64,000 nt of DNA from Fischerella sp. JS2 (lineage in GTDB: Bacteria > Cyanobacteriota > Cyanobacteriia > Cyanobacteriales > Nostocaceae). Location: NCBI RefSeq assembly GCF_032393985.1, contig NZ_CP135918.1, forward strand, positions 1,984,001 through 2,048,000, read 5' to 3'. Below are positions 47,284 to 56,547 of this stretch, piece by piece; within the stretch, counting starts at the first letter, position 1, and every line of letters starts with the position of its first letter. Both the position numbers and the translations under genes were made by a program. Under the pieces are notes generated by a model that saw only the letters and a program-made list of their open reading frames with translations, was not told where the DNA came from and ran no database searches.

Positions 47284-49434
47284 ATGTACTTCTCACTCTG
47301 GCCTGGTAGACCATATCCTTTGGGAGCAACCTGGGATGGTAAGGGTACAAACTTTGCTCTTTTTTCTGAACATGCTACAGGAGTGGAATTGTGTCTGTTC
47401 GATCAAAAAGGGCGAGAAACTCGACTAGAACTTAAAGAAGTCACAAACTTTACTTGGCATGGTTATGTCCCTGGTATTGGCCCTGGTCAAAGGTACGGTT
47501 TTAGAGTACACGGCCCTTTTGCTCCTGAAGAAGGACATCGCTTTAATCCCCACAAACTACTAATTGATCCCTATGCCAAGGCAATTGATGGCGATGTTCG
47601 TTTTGGTGAAGAAATTTTTGGTTATCGTTGGGGTGATCCAAATCAAGACTTGGGATTTTCTGACCTTGATGACGCTCATTTAGTTCCCAAATCAGTTGTT
47701 GTGGATCAGTCTTTTGATTGGGAAGGAGACGAGTTACTGCAAACTCCTTGGCATGAGACGATTATTTATGAAACTCATGTCAAGGGATTTACGAAGCTAC
47801 ACCCAGAAATTCCCCCTAAGCTACGTGGAACTTACGCTGGACTCGCCCATCCGGCAGCGATTTCTCATTTGCAATCTTTGGGTGTGACGGCAGTGGAATT
47901 AATGCCGATTCATCATTTTCTCGCCTATCCTGGACATTTGGTAGACAAAGGTTTAAAAAATTACTGGGGCTACGATTCTCTTTCCTACCTGGCTCCCTAC
48001 TCTGGTTATAGTGCCAGTGGTTCTCTAGGGCAGCAGTTGAGAGAGTTTAAGCAGATGGTGAAGGCATTACACAATGCTGGCATAGAGGTGATCTTAGATG
48101 TGGTTTACAACCACACAGGTGAAGGTAATCATCTTGGGCCGACTCTTGGACTACGTGGTATTGACAACGCTGCTTACTACCGCCTAGTTGATGGCAATTA
48201 TCGTTACTACATGGATTTTACTGGTTGCGGTAATTCTCTCAACGTCCGCCATCCCCAAGTGCTGAAATTAATTATGGATAGTCTACGTTATTGGGTGTTG
48301 GAATGCCATATTGATGGTTTTCGTTTTGACTTAGCATCGGCGTTAGCTAGGGAATTATACGCAGTTGATCGTCTGGCAGCATTCTTTGATATCATTCACC
48401 AAGATCCAGTGATAGCAGATGTGAAATTAATTGCTGAACCTTGGGATGTAGGTGAAGGAGGCTACCAAGTAGGCGAATTTCCACTGTTGTGGTCAGAGTG
48501 GAATGGTAGGTATCGCGATACAGTGCGGGAGTTTTGGCGTGGGGTAGACAGCCGCATGGCAGAGTTTGCTTATCGGTTTACAGGCAGTTCTGATTTGTAT
48601 CAGTTTAACGGTCGCAATCCTAGTGCCAGCATCAACTTTATCACCGCTCACGATGGTTTTACTCTTTACGACTTAGTGAGTTACAACGAAAAGCACAACG
48701 AAGCTAATGGTGAAGATAACCGAGACGGAGAAAGTCACAACCGTTCGTGGAATTGTGGTGTGGAAGGTGAAACAGATAACCTAGAAGTTTTGCGTCTGCG
48801 GAGAAAACAACTGCGGAACTTTTTGGCAACACTGTTTCTTTCCCAAGGTGTACCCATGTTGGTAATGGGTGACGAAATGGGACGATCGCAACGCGGTAAC
48901 AACAACCCCTACTGTCAAGATAACGAAATTTCCTGGCTCGACTGGGACCTACAAGAAGAAAATGAAGCACTGTTAGATTTCACCCGCCAATTAATTGACT
49001 TACGTCGCAGACATCCTGTGTTCCGCAGACGTAAATGGTTCCAAGGGCGTGCTATTCATGGTTCTGGTGTACATGATATCTTATGGTTTAATCCCGACGG
49101 CGGCGAAATGACAGAGGAACAATGGAATGATGGTTTTACCAAAGCGATCGGCATTTTCCTCAATGGCGAAGAAATAGCCACACCAGGGCCAAGGGGTGAA
49201 CGTATCATTGATGAAAGCTTTTTATTATTCTTCAACGCCCACTACGAAATGGTGGAATTTCAAATTCCCCATAGACTACAAGATTGGGAATGGCTGACTA
49301 TTATTGATACTACCAAACCCCGTTTTGTGCAACGCGGTAAACGTTACATCGAAGATAAACCTGTACAAGTAGAAGCGCGATCACTTGTTATGTTGCAACG
49401 TATGGGCAAAGTTTCTCGTGATGACGAGGATTAA
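47284..49434 (+). CDS. glgX: glycogen debranching enzyme (isoamylase type)
   Basis: The 716-residue GH13 subfamily 11 enzyme hydrolyses alpha-1,6 branches of glycogen. An N-terminal CBM48 (about 1-160; [14 protein letters not shown]) precedes the barrel. Active-site residues are in [10 protein letters not shown] (Asp), L-I-A-E-P-W-D-V (Glu) and I-T-A-H-D-G-F-T (Asp). Length matches GlgX. It starts a plus-strand run glgX-treZ-treY, supplying linear maltodextrins for TreY. The downstream spacer holds tandem repeats, so the run may not be a single transcript. Confidence 0.97.
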   Translation: MYFSLWPGRPYPLGATWDGKGTNFALFSEHATGVELCLFDQKGRETRLELKEVTNFTWHGYVPGIGPGQRYGFRVHGPFAPEEGHRFNPHKLLIDPYAKAIDGDVRFGEEIFGYRWGDPNQDLGFSDLDDAHLVPKSVVVDQSFDWEGDELLQTPWHETIIYETHVKGFTKLHPEIPPKLRGTYAGLAHPAAISHLQSLGVTAVELMPIHHFLAYPGHLVDKGLKNYWGYDSLSYLAPYSGYSASGSLGQQLREFKQMVKALHNAGIEVILDVVYNHTGEGNHLGPTLGLRGIDNAAYYRLVDGNYRYYMDFTGCGNSLNVRHPQVLKLIMDSLRYWVLECHIDGFRFDLASALARELYAVDRLAAFFDIIHQDPVIADVKLIAEPWDVGEGGYQVGEFPLLWSEWNGRYRDTVREFWRGVDSRMAEFAYRFTGSSDLYQFNGRNPSASINFITAHDGFTLYDLVSYNEKHNEANGEDNRDGESHNRSWNCGVEGETDNLEVLRLRRKQLRNFLATLFLSQGVPMLVMGDEMGRSQRGNNNPYCQDNEISWLDWDLQEENEALLDFTRQLIDLRRRHPVFRRRKWFQGRAIHGSGVHDILWFNPDGGEMTEEQWNDGFTKAIGIFLNGEEIATPGPRGERIIDESFLLFFNAHYEMVEFQIPHRLQDWEWLTIIDTTKPRFVQRGKRYIEDKPVQVEARSLVMLQRMGKVSRDDED

Positions 49435-49435
49435 A

Positions 49436-49578
49436 GGGGATCGGGGACAAGGGAGATACGGGGGACAAGGAGGACACGGGGGACAAGGGAGAACATCTCC
49501 ACTCCCCACACTTCCCACACTTCTCACACTTCCCCCACTCCCCCCACTCCCTTATACCTAACCACTAACCACTAACTA
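49436..49578. repeat. GGGGACAAGG and CTCCCCACACTTCC repeats plus heptamers
   Basis: GGGGACAAGG-type units (49438-49490) are followed by CCACACTTCC units (about 49500-49545) and CTAACCACTAACTA heptamers just before treZ. A similar composite exists near 8044-8160 with opposite phase. It occupies the whole glgX-treZ spacer. Confidence 0.7.
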
Positions 49579-49580
49579 AC

Positions 49581-51410
49581 ATGCATATCGGTTCTCAATA
49601 TTTAGGCGATCGCACTTGCAATTTTACTCTCTGGGCGCCTTTAGTTGGCGAGGTTGCTGTTCACCTTGTCGCCCCAGAAGAAAAAATTATCCCCCTCCAA
49701 AAGGATGAACGAGGTTATTGGCACGGAACCGTCAATAACGTTGAGCCTGGTTGTCTCTATTTTTACCAGTTGGATAGGCAAAAAGACACAGCCGATCCCG
49801 CTTCTCGTTTTCAACCGGAAGGGGTTCACGGGGCTTCACAAGTGATTGACCACAGTAGCTTTACTTGGAATGACAGCAAATGGCGAGGAATTCCCTTAGA
49901 GCAAATGGTCATCTACGAATTGCATGTAGCCACTTTTACTTCAGAAGGGACATTTGAAGCAATAATTCCTCGGGTTCCCGAATTGCTAGAGTTAGGTGTG
50001 AATGCCATTGAAATCATGCCTGTTGCCCAATTTCCAGGCGATCGCAACTGGGGTTACGACGGTACTTTTCCCTACGCGGTGCAAAATTCCTATGGTGGGG
50101 TTGATGGTTTAAAGAAATTGGTTGACGCCTGCCATCAGCAAGGTATGGCTGTAATTTTAGATGTTGTATACAACCATCTTGGCCCAGAAGGAAACTATCT
50201 TTGGGGGTTTGGTACTTATTTTACAGACCATTACAAAACTCTTTGGGGCAGTGCGGTTAATTTTGACGGTCCTTACAGCGATGGTGTACGCAATTACTTT
50301 ATCCAAAATGCCCTTTACTGGTTAGAAACTTTCCATATCGACGCTTTGCGTCTTGATGCAGTTCACGCGATTTATGATTTTGGTGCTAAGCATATTTTGG
50401 CAGAGATTGCCGCAGCAGTCGCCCAACTTTCGCAACAAGGATATAAACGCTACCTGATTGCCGAAAGTGATTTGAATGATCCCCGCATTATCCGTCCTCT
50501 CCAGGTAGGTGGCTACGGAATTGACGCTCAGTGGAGTGATGATTTTCACCATGCTTTACATACTGTACTGACAGGAGAAAATCAAGGATATTACAAAGAT
50601 TTTGGTCAACTAGAACAGCTTGCCAAAGCCTACCGCCACAGCTTTGTCTACGCCTGGGATTACTCCCCCCATCGCCATCGCTACCACGGAAATGATGCCA
50701 GTGATTGTCTGTCTCAACAATTTGTAGTCTGTTCTCAAAATCACGATCAGGTAGGTAACAGGATGATGGGCGATCGCCTTACCTCCCTAATCTCCTTTGA
50801 GGGGTTAAAATTAACTGCGGCAGCTGTTCTGCTATCCCCCTATGTTCCCTTGTTGTTTATGGGTGAAGAATATGGCGAGACTGCTCCTTTTCTCTATTTT
50901 GTGAGTCATAGCGACCCTGACCTGATCAAGGGGGTAAGGGAAGGTAGAAAAGCAGAATTTGCTGCTTTTTTTGAGATTTATGGTCAAGAAGCACCAGATC
51001 CGCAAGCAGTAGAGACAATGGAGCGATCGCGCCTCAATTGGGAAAAGCGTCATGAGGGCAAAAACCGGATGTTATGGTTGTTTTATCAAAAGTTACTCAA
51101 ACTACGCAGAACCATTCCTGCACTTGCTAACTTAGATCGCAACAACTTAGAAGCGTCGGTAATAGCACCAGAAAAGGTTTTACAGCTGCGACGGTGGTGT
51201 GATGGTAATCAAGTGTTATGCTGGCTGAACTTTAGCCCAGAAGTTGTTAAAATTAAAGCAAATATACTTACTGGAACCTGGAAAAAACAACTCGACTCGG
51301 CTGACCCCGCTTGGGGTGGTGATAATTCCCTATTACCCGAAATACTAAACACTGAATCCCAGTCAACATTTGCACTTCATCCTGAGAGTGTAGTTGTTTA
51401 CTGTCAATAG
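49581..51410 (+). CDS. treZ: malto-oligosyltrehalose trehalohydrolase
   Basis: The 609-residue GH13 subfamily 10 enzyme cuts trehalose from the maltooligosyl-trehalose made by TreY. An N-terminal CBM48-like domain (Q-Y-L-G-D-R-T-C-N-F-T-L-W-A-P) is followed by the barrel. Catalytic residues are in D-A-L-R-L-D-A-V-H-A-I (Asp), L-I-A-E-S-D-L-N-D (Glu) and S-Q-N-H-D-Q-V-G-N-R (Asp). Length is normal. It lies 148 bases from treY in the common treZ-treY order. Confidence 0.97.
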   Translation: MHIGSQYLGDRTCNFTLWAPLVGEVAVHLVAPEEKIIPLQKDERGYWHGTVNNVEPGCLYFYQLDRQKDTADPASRFQPEGVHGASQVIDHSSFTWNDSKWRGIPLEQMVIYELHVATFTSEGTFEAIIPRVPELLELGVNAIEIMPVAQFPGDRNWGYDGTFPYAVQNSYGGVDGLKKLVDACHQQGMAVILDVVYNHLGPEGNYLWGFGTYFTDHYKTLWGSAVNFDGPYSDGVRNYFIQNALYWLETFHIDALRLDAVHAIYDFGAKHILAEIAAAVAQLSQQGYKRYLIAESDLNDPRIIRPLQVGGYGIDAQWSDDFHHALHTVLTGENQGYYKDFGQLEQLAKAYRHSFVYAWDYSPHRHRYHGNDASDCLSQQFVVCSQNHDQVGNRMMGDRLTSLISFEGLKLTAAAVLLSPYVPLLFMGEEYGETAPFLYFVSHSDPDLIKGVREGRKAEFAAFFEIYGQEAPDPQAVETMERSRLNWEKRHEGKNRMLWLFYQKLLKLRRTIPALANLDRNNLEASVIAPEKVLQLRRWCDGNQVLCWLNFSPEVVKIKANILTGTWKKQLDSADPAWGGDNSLLPEILNTESQSTFALHPESVVVYCQ

Positions 51411-51423
51411 TCATGTGTTGTTT

Positions 51424-51500
51424 GTTGATTGTTAGTAGTTAGTGGTTAGTAGTTAGTAGTTGGTTGAACCACTAACCACTATCCACTAACTACTAACCAA
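51424..51500. repeat. heptamer repeats in both orientations
   Basis: TTAGTAGTTAGTGG copies (51435-51462) face CCACTAACCACTATCC and CTAACTACTAACC (51466-51500). They form a potential long hairpin between treZ and treY. TGACGATTGACG-type repeats follow up to 51545. Confidence 0.75.
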
Positions 51501-51558
51501 TGACGATTGACGATTGACAATTGACGATTAACAATTGACCATTGACTAATAACTAATC

Positions 51559-54378
51559 ATGCAAATACCTATAGCAACATACCGGATACAATTCACTCCT
51601 AGTTTTGGTTTTGAACAAGCCAAAGCGATCGCTTCTTACCTATCAGAGTTAGGAATTTCAAATTTATATGCCTCCCCAATTTTAACAGCGAGAAAAGGCA
51701 GCACCCACGGTTACGATACAGTTAACCCGAATGAAATTAATCCAGAATTGGGTGGAAAAGAAAAATTTGCAGAATTAATTGCAGAACTCAACCACCATCA
51801 TATTGGCTGGGTGCAAGATATTGTCCCTAACCACATGGCATTTGATAGTCAAAACCACATGCTGGTAGATGTTCTCGAAAACGGTTCTGACTCTCAATAT
51901 CGAGGCTTTTTTGATATTAATTGGCATCATCATTATCCCGAAAATCAAGGCAAAGTACTTGCACCTTTTTTAGGTAAATTTTGTGGCGATTGCTTAGAAA
52001 GTGGTGAATTACAACTCCAATATGAAGAAAATGGTTTAACTATTAATTACTACTCACTAAAATTCCCCATCCGCATCGAATCTTACTCTCAAGTTTTTAC
52101 TTATGATTTGGGACGTATACGCGATAAATTAGGTAGAGATCATCCCAATTTCATGAAACTTCTGAGTGTTCTCTATATGTTGAAATATATTCCATCAGGA
52201 GAGGAAGGCAGAGAACGCTACGACCAAATAGTGATTATCAAACGCATGTTATGGGAACTCTGGAATGATAGTCATGAAGTCAAGGAATTTATAGAAGAAA
52301 ATATTCGTATCTTCAATGGTGAATTTGGAAAACCGGAAAGTTTTAATCTCTTAGAGAACTTACTCGCTGAACAATTTTTCCGCCTCGCTTACTGGAAAGT
52401 TGGCAATGAAGAACTCAATTACAGACGTTTTTTTACTGTTAATGATCTAATTTCGCTCAAAATCGAAGACGAACAAGTTTTTGAAACAACACATTCCTGT
52501 ATCTTGAAATTAGTTCAAGAGGGAACAATTAACGGATTAAGAATCGACCATATTGATGGTCTTTATGACCCAGCCCAATATCTCAATCGACTACGTGAAC
52601 ATGCCCCTGAAGTTTACCTAGTTGTGGAAAAAATTCTTGAACCTCATGAAGAATTGCCAATTAACTGGCCAATTCAAGGCACAACAGGTTATGACTTTCT
52701 CAATCAAGTCAATGGTATTTTCTGCCAACAATCAACAGCAGCTGAATTTGATACTATTTATCAGCGTTTTTTGGGCAGAAAAGTTTCTTGTGAAGAATTA
52801 ATTGACCAAAACAAAAGGTTGATTATTAGTAAACACTTAGCAGGAGATATTGATAATTTAGCCCACTTACTCAAGCAAATTTCCGGTCGCTATCGCTATG
52901 CTAGCGACTTTACTATGTATGGCTTAAAAGCTGCTTTAGTAGAAATTTTGGCGCTGTTTCCTGTTTATCGCACCTATATTAATAGCGCCGGGGCTAGCAA
53001 AGCAGACCGGGAGTATATTCAGCAAGTGATGACGCAAGCTAAAAAGAATATTCCCAACTTCCTTAATGAATTAAACTTTATTGAAAAGTTTCTCATCCTA
53101 GACATTGACGAACACCTCTCCCAAGAAGATCAGGAACAATGGTTGCATTTCTTGATGCGGTTGCAACAATTTACCGGTCCATTGATGGCGAAAGGTGTAG
53201 AAGATACAGTTTTGTATGTCTACAATCGCCTGATCTCCTTAAATGAAGTTGGTTCTCATCCCACACATTTTGGTATTTCTCTAGAAGATTTCCATATCTT
53301 TAATCAACAGCGTTCTTCTCAATGGCCCCATGCCATGAATGCTACTTCTACCCACGATACTAAACGTGGTGAAGACATGCGCGCGCGTATTAATGTTTTG
53401 TCGGAAATTCCCCAAGAGTGGGAAAATCATCTCAAAGAATGGCGGGAAATCAATGCTTCCCACAAAGAAACTGTAAATGGACAGGATGTACCAACTCCCA
53501 ACGATGAGTACTTTTTCTACCAATCGTTAATCGGGGCTTTTCCTTATAAAGACGAAGAGTATCCTGGCTTTGTAGAACGGATGCAGCAATATATTATTAA
53601 GGCAATTCGTGAGGCAAAAGTCCACACAGCCTGGCTTAAACCAGATACAGCTTATGAAAATGCCTTCACTAATTTTGCCGATCGCGTCTTGAAAGACCCC
53701 CAGAATAACCCATTTCTTGAAGCTTTCCGTCCCTTCCAGCGCAAAATCCAACACTACGGCATTTTAAATTCTCTCTCTCAAACATTAGTGAAAGCTACTG
53801 CCCCGGGTTTGCCAGATTTTTATCAAGGATCGGAACTTTGGGATTTGAGTATGGTAGATCCAGATAACCGTCGTCCGGTGGATTTTGAAATCCGGCAAAA
53901 ATATTTGCAAGACATTAAAACTAAAGCAGCACAAGATATCTCAGGCTTAATCACACAACTGCTGCAAACCCCGGAAGATGGACGAGTGAAGCTATTCCTG
54001 ACTTATAAACTTTTGCAAGCAAGGCAAGAACACTTAGATGTATTCCAAAAGGGAACCTATGTCAAATTGTCAGTTGCAGGTAGTTTAAAAAGTCATATTG
54101 TCACATTTGCTAGAGAATTACCAGATAAGAGAATAATTGCGATCGCTCCTCGTTTTCTCACCTCCCTGGTTAAAGAAGGCGAGTATCCCTTAGGTGAACA
54201 AGTTTGGCACGAAACCCGCATTGTTCCCCCGGCTGGTTCCTCTGATGTTTGGTATGACGCCATCACCGGACAGCAAGTGCAAGGTGAGGATACCCTCTGG
54301 CTACGGGAAATTTTGCAACAGTTTCCCGTAGCATTGTTGGTTAATCAAGCAGAAGCACCACAAGAAACAGAGAGCTAA
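51559..54378 (+). CDS. treY: malto-oligosyltrehalose synthase
   Basis: The 939-residue GH13 subfamily 26 enzyme converts the reducing end of maltodextrins to a trehalose unit by intramolecular transglucosylation. The opening I-P-I-A-T-Y-R-I-Q-F and Y-A-S-P-I-L-T-A-R-K-G-S-T-H-G-Y-D are typical. Catalytic residues are in L-R-I-D-H-I-D-G-L (Asp), V-V-E-K-I-L-E (Glu) and T-S-T-H-D-T-K-R-G-E-D (Asp). Length fits the family. TreY and TreZ together make trehalose from glycogen, linked to desiccation tolerance in Nostoc-type cyanobacteria. Confidence 0.97.
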   Translation: MQIPIATYRIQFTPSFGFEQAKAIASYLSELGISNLYASPILTARKGSTHGYDTVNPNEINPELGGKEKFAELIAELNHHHIGWVQDIVPNHMAFDSQNHMLVDVLENGSDSQYRGFFDINWHHHYPENQGKVLAPFLGKFCGDCLESGELQLQYEENGLTINYYSLKFPIRIESYSQVFTYDLGRIRDKLGRDHPNFMKLLSVLYMLKYIPSGEEGRERYDQIVIIKRMLWELWNDSHEVKEFIEENIRIFNGEFGKPESFNLLENLLAEQFFRLAYWKVGNEELNYRRFFTVNDLISLKIEDEQVFETTHSCILKLVQEGTINGLRIDHIDGLYDPAQYLNRLREHAPEVYLVVEKILEPHEELPINWPIQGTTGYDFLNQVNGIFCQQSTAAEFDTIYQRFLGRKVSCEELIDQNKRLIISKHLAGDIDNLAHLLKQISGRYRYASDFTMYGLKAALVEILALFPVYRTYINSAGASKADREYIQQVMTQAKKNIPNFLNELNFIEKFLILDIDEHLSQEDQEQWLHFLMRLQQFTGPLMAKGVEDTVLYVYNRLISLNEVGSHPTHFGISLEDFHIFNQQRSSQWPHAMNATSTHDTKRGEDMRARINVLSEIPQEWENHLKEWREINASHKETVNGQDVPTPNDEYFFYQSLIGAFPYKDEEYPGFVERMQQYIIKAIREAKVHTAWLKPDTAYENAFTNFADRVLKDPQNNPFLEAFRPFQRKIQHYGILNSLSQTLVKATAPGLPDFYQGSELWDLSMVDPDNRRPVDFEIRQKYLQDIKTKAAQDISGLITQLLQTPEDGRVKLFLTYKLLQARQEHLDVFQKGTYVKLSVAGSLKSHIVTFARELPDKRIIAIAPRFLTSLVKEGEYPLGEQVWHETRIVPPAGSSDVWYDAITGQQVQGEDTLWLREILQQFPVALLVNQAEAPQETES

Positions 54379-54411
54379 TAAATAGCAGGCGAAGTCAAAT
54401 AAATCATCTTG

Positions 54412-54461
54412 TTTCCACGCAGAGTATTATTGTTGCCATGCTCTGCGTGGAAATTTTATTT
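54412..54461 (+). terminator. Rho-independent terminator after treY
   Basis: Perfect arms TTTCCACGCAGAG (54412-54424) and CTCTGCGTGGAAA (54441-54453) surround a 16-base loop and are followed by TTTTATTT. The position is 34 bases after the treY stop. Confidence 0.8.
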
Positions 54462-54704
54462 AGGTAATCGTAATGGATAATTGGTAATTGGGGTAAAAAT
54501 CTGGTAGCGTGCGTTATTAGATATTAGTTCTAACGCACCAAAAATCACTACTTATTGCCTAATAGTTGCGATCGCAGGACTGCTGTCTTAGAAAATAAAA
54601 AACAGTAATTGAATGTTACAACTAACAATCGCAAAGTTACGGTTGAGAAGAAAATTGAATTGCTTATCATGGAACTGGACGACTCTAAATAGTCCGGAGA
54701 TGCC
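54454..54704. other. intergenic region before psiE-like gene
   Basis: About 250 bases after the treY terminator. It has an imperfect repeat (GCGTGCGTTATTAGATATTA / TTCTAACGCACC) that could form a hairpin near 54508-54540. No gene was seen. The psiE promoter should lie here. Confidence 0.4.
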
Positions 54705-55208
54705 ATGCCCAAACGCCTGATCACAGGGTTAAATTCTTGGTTCCAGCGAGATAAAATTGTAGCTAACTTAGAGGTTTTTCAAGACTTTATTGTCATCTCG
54801 CTTTGTCTTGGTTTATTTTGTGTAATGCTGATCAGATTGGGAGATATGTTTTTCTCTCTTTTGCATCCATTAGATTTACGGCAAGTCACATCTGATATTC
54901 TGTTTATTTTGATTCTGGTAGAATTATTTCGCCTGTTAATTGATTACATACAACAACAGCAAATCTCTGTAGTAGCGGCAGTGGAAATTACAATTGTTTC
55001 TGCTTTACGAGAAGTGATTTTACGTGGTGTACTGGAAATTCCTCGCGACCAAATTATTGGAATATCTATATTTTTAGTAGTTTTAGGAGTAATTCTCATT
55101 GCTATTCCTTGGATGTCTCACTTTTTTGAACACATTAAAATTAATCAACCCGAAGCAACAGAAATAAGTACTCAATTATTGACTGACGATTCTCTTTCCT
55201 CTAATTAA
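54705..55208 (+). CDS. PsiE family membrane protein
   Basis: The 167-residue protein has four hydrophobic segments and the phosphate-starvation-inducible PsiE family pattern (F-R-L-L-I-D-Y-I-Q-Q-Q, V-E-I-T-I-V-S-A-L-R-E-V-I-L-R-G). The ATG at 54705 follows GGAGATGCC, a reasonable ribosome site. Function is unknown. In some bacteria psiE is induced by phosphate or carbon starvation. No phosphate genes are near. Confidence 0.9.
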   Translation: MPKRLITGLNSWFQRDKIVANLEVFQDFIVISLCLGLFCVMLIRLGDMFFSLLHPLDLRQVTSDILFILILVELFRLLIDYIQQQQISVVAAVEITIVSALREVILRGVLEIPRDQIIGISIFLVVLGVILIAIPWMSHFFEHIKINQPEATEISTQLLTDDSLSSN

Positions 55209-55598
55209 TTGTAAATGCGAATACAGCATATTTCCTTAATTGACTTTATATTTATTTGCTTTAATTTTCTTCTAAAAAAAGATCCTCAAATTAGATAGCT
55301 ATATTAAGTTTTTTTAACATTTAAAATCGCCAAATAGTTTGCGATATGCTATGCTGACGTTAGGGGAAATCAAAAATATGGGTTACAAGCGTACTTTCTT
55401 ATAAACAAAAAGATAGTGTCGAAGATATATCACCTTTATGTAGACAAAGAAGACGCTGTAAATAACTCAATAAAATAGGTTATATCACTTGATTTATGCA
55501 GTAAGCTTTAAGAGTCAATAGTCATATTGAGTGTAAATTTTGAAATTTTGACTCACTTCATAATTCACAACTCCTAACTTCAGGAGAGGATCATTAGA
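55209..55598. other. intergenic region upstream of nifX
   Basis: About 390 AT-rich bases with no gene or clear hairpin. The strong ribosome site AGGAGAGG lies about 10 bases before the nifX ATG. I looked for an NtcA-type GTA-N8-TAC box and did not find a convincing one. Confidence 0.45.
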
Positions 55599-55979
55599 AT
55601 GAAAATAGCCTTCGCAACCAGTGATAGAGTCCATGTTAATGCTCACTTTGGATGGGCGCAAGAAGCAGATATTTATGAAATCTCAGATGCTGGTTATAAA
55701 TTTATAGAAACTCTCAAGTTTGCTGGTAGTTCTAATAAAGATAAAGATGCTGAAAGTGAAGATAAAACAGCATCCAAGATTGAGGCATTAGCTGACTGTA
55801 AGATTGTCTATGTGGCATCAATTGGTGGTATTCCTGCTGCAAAGTTAATTAAAAGAGGTATTATGCCAGTAAAGCCACAATCAGATGAAGAAGAAATTAT
55901 CAGTATTCTGAATAAATTAGTGCAAACTCTCAAAGGCAATCCTCCACCTTGGTTACGTAAAGCTATACAAAAAAGTTAG
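55599..55979 (+). CDS. nifX: NifX-like FeMo-cofactor biosynthesis protein
   Basis: The 126-residue protein of the NifX/NifY/NifB C-terminal family carries FeMo-co precursors between NifB/NifEN and nitrogenase. The start K-I-A-F-A-T-S-D-R-V-H-V-N-A-H-F-G-W-A is characteristic, as is the C-terminus G-N-P-P-P-W-L-R-K-A typical of cyanobacterial NifX. It is away from any nif cluster, with psiE upstream and an ISL3 remnant downstream, so it is either a second copy or a relocated gene. Supports a diazotrophic host. Confidence 0.88.
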   Translation: MKIAFATSDRVHVNAHFGWAQEADIYEISDAGYKFIETLKFAGSSNKDKDAESEDKTASKIEALADCKIVYVASIGGIPAAKLIKRGIMPVKPQSDEEEIISILNKLVQTLKGNPPPWLRKAIQKS

Positions 55980-56165
55980 TTGATATGACATCTGTCAATT
56001 TGTGATTGCTTTCAAGTTTGTAGCGAATGTTGTCGTGTTCATAAACAACGTCAAGACGTTGGTCACGAATGTCTTGATGTTCTCTATGGATGGAATGATC
56101 TTGATGATGAATGCTGATTTAGAAAGTGCGTAGACCGACTTTTTGGAACGCGATCGCTGACAAGA

Positions 56166-56303
56166 AGTAGTGAAGGAAATACAAGTGGTGTCGTTGAGGG
56201 TATCAATAACAAGCTCAAGTTAATTAAACGCTTGGCTTATGGATTTAGAAACTTTGAAAACTTTTGAGTGAGATGTTTATTAAGTTGGCATTTTAATTTT
56301 TAG
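56166..56303 (+). pseudogene. ISL3-family transposase remnant
   Basis: The plus strand reads S-S-E-G-N-T-S-G-V-V-E-G-I-N-N-K-L-K-L-I-K-R-L-A-Y-G-F-R-N-F-E-N-F, TGA, then V-R-C-L-L-S-W-H-F. This is the conserved C-terminus of ISL3-type transposases, with a nonsense codon. The rest of the gene is missing or scrambled upstream. Confidence 0.75.
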
Positions 56304-56418
56304 TTTTGCATAACAAGTACTGAACAACCATAAAAATAAATAAAAAACAGAAAAATTTTGCCCACTGAATATCATATTTAATATCTATAGGACTACTATT
56401 TGGTTTTTGAAAAGATAT

Positions 56419-56486
56419 GTAGGGTGTGTTAGTAACGCACCATTCTATTTTTTTGGTACGTTACGCTATACGATAACACACCCTAC
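56419..56486. repeat. palindromic repeat (13-bp arms)
   Basis: GTAGGGTGTGTTA (56419-56431) and TAACACACCCTAC (56474-56486) are perfect inverted arms, with a secondary GTAACGCACC/GGTACGTTAC pairing inside. This type of GTAGGGTGTGTTA hairpin is a frequent dispersed element in cyanobacteria. It may terminate the radical SAM gene. Confidence 0.8.
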
Positions 56487-56547
56487 GTGTACTTAGATTT
56501 TTTCGATAATCAAACTGGATTCCTATACTATAGTGGACAAAGTTTTT

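Larger units (their letters stand above)
55980..56547. other. intergenic region with transposase relics and a palindrome
   Basis: This stretch holds the ISL3 remnant (56166-56303) and a palindrome (56419-56486). Upstream fragments at about 55995-56120 read C-D-C-F-Q-V-C-S-E-C-C-R-V-H with stop codons, perhaps the zinc-binding N-terminus of the same dead transposase. No intact gene. Confidence 0.55.

Noticed and set aside
55209-55598. NtcA-type promoter (GTA-N8-TAC) before nifX
   Set aside because: No site with exact spacing was found; near matches have the wrong gap.
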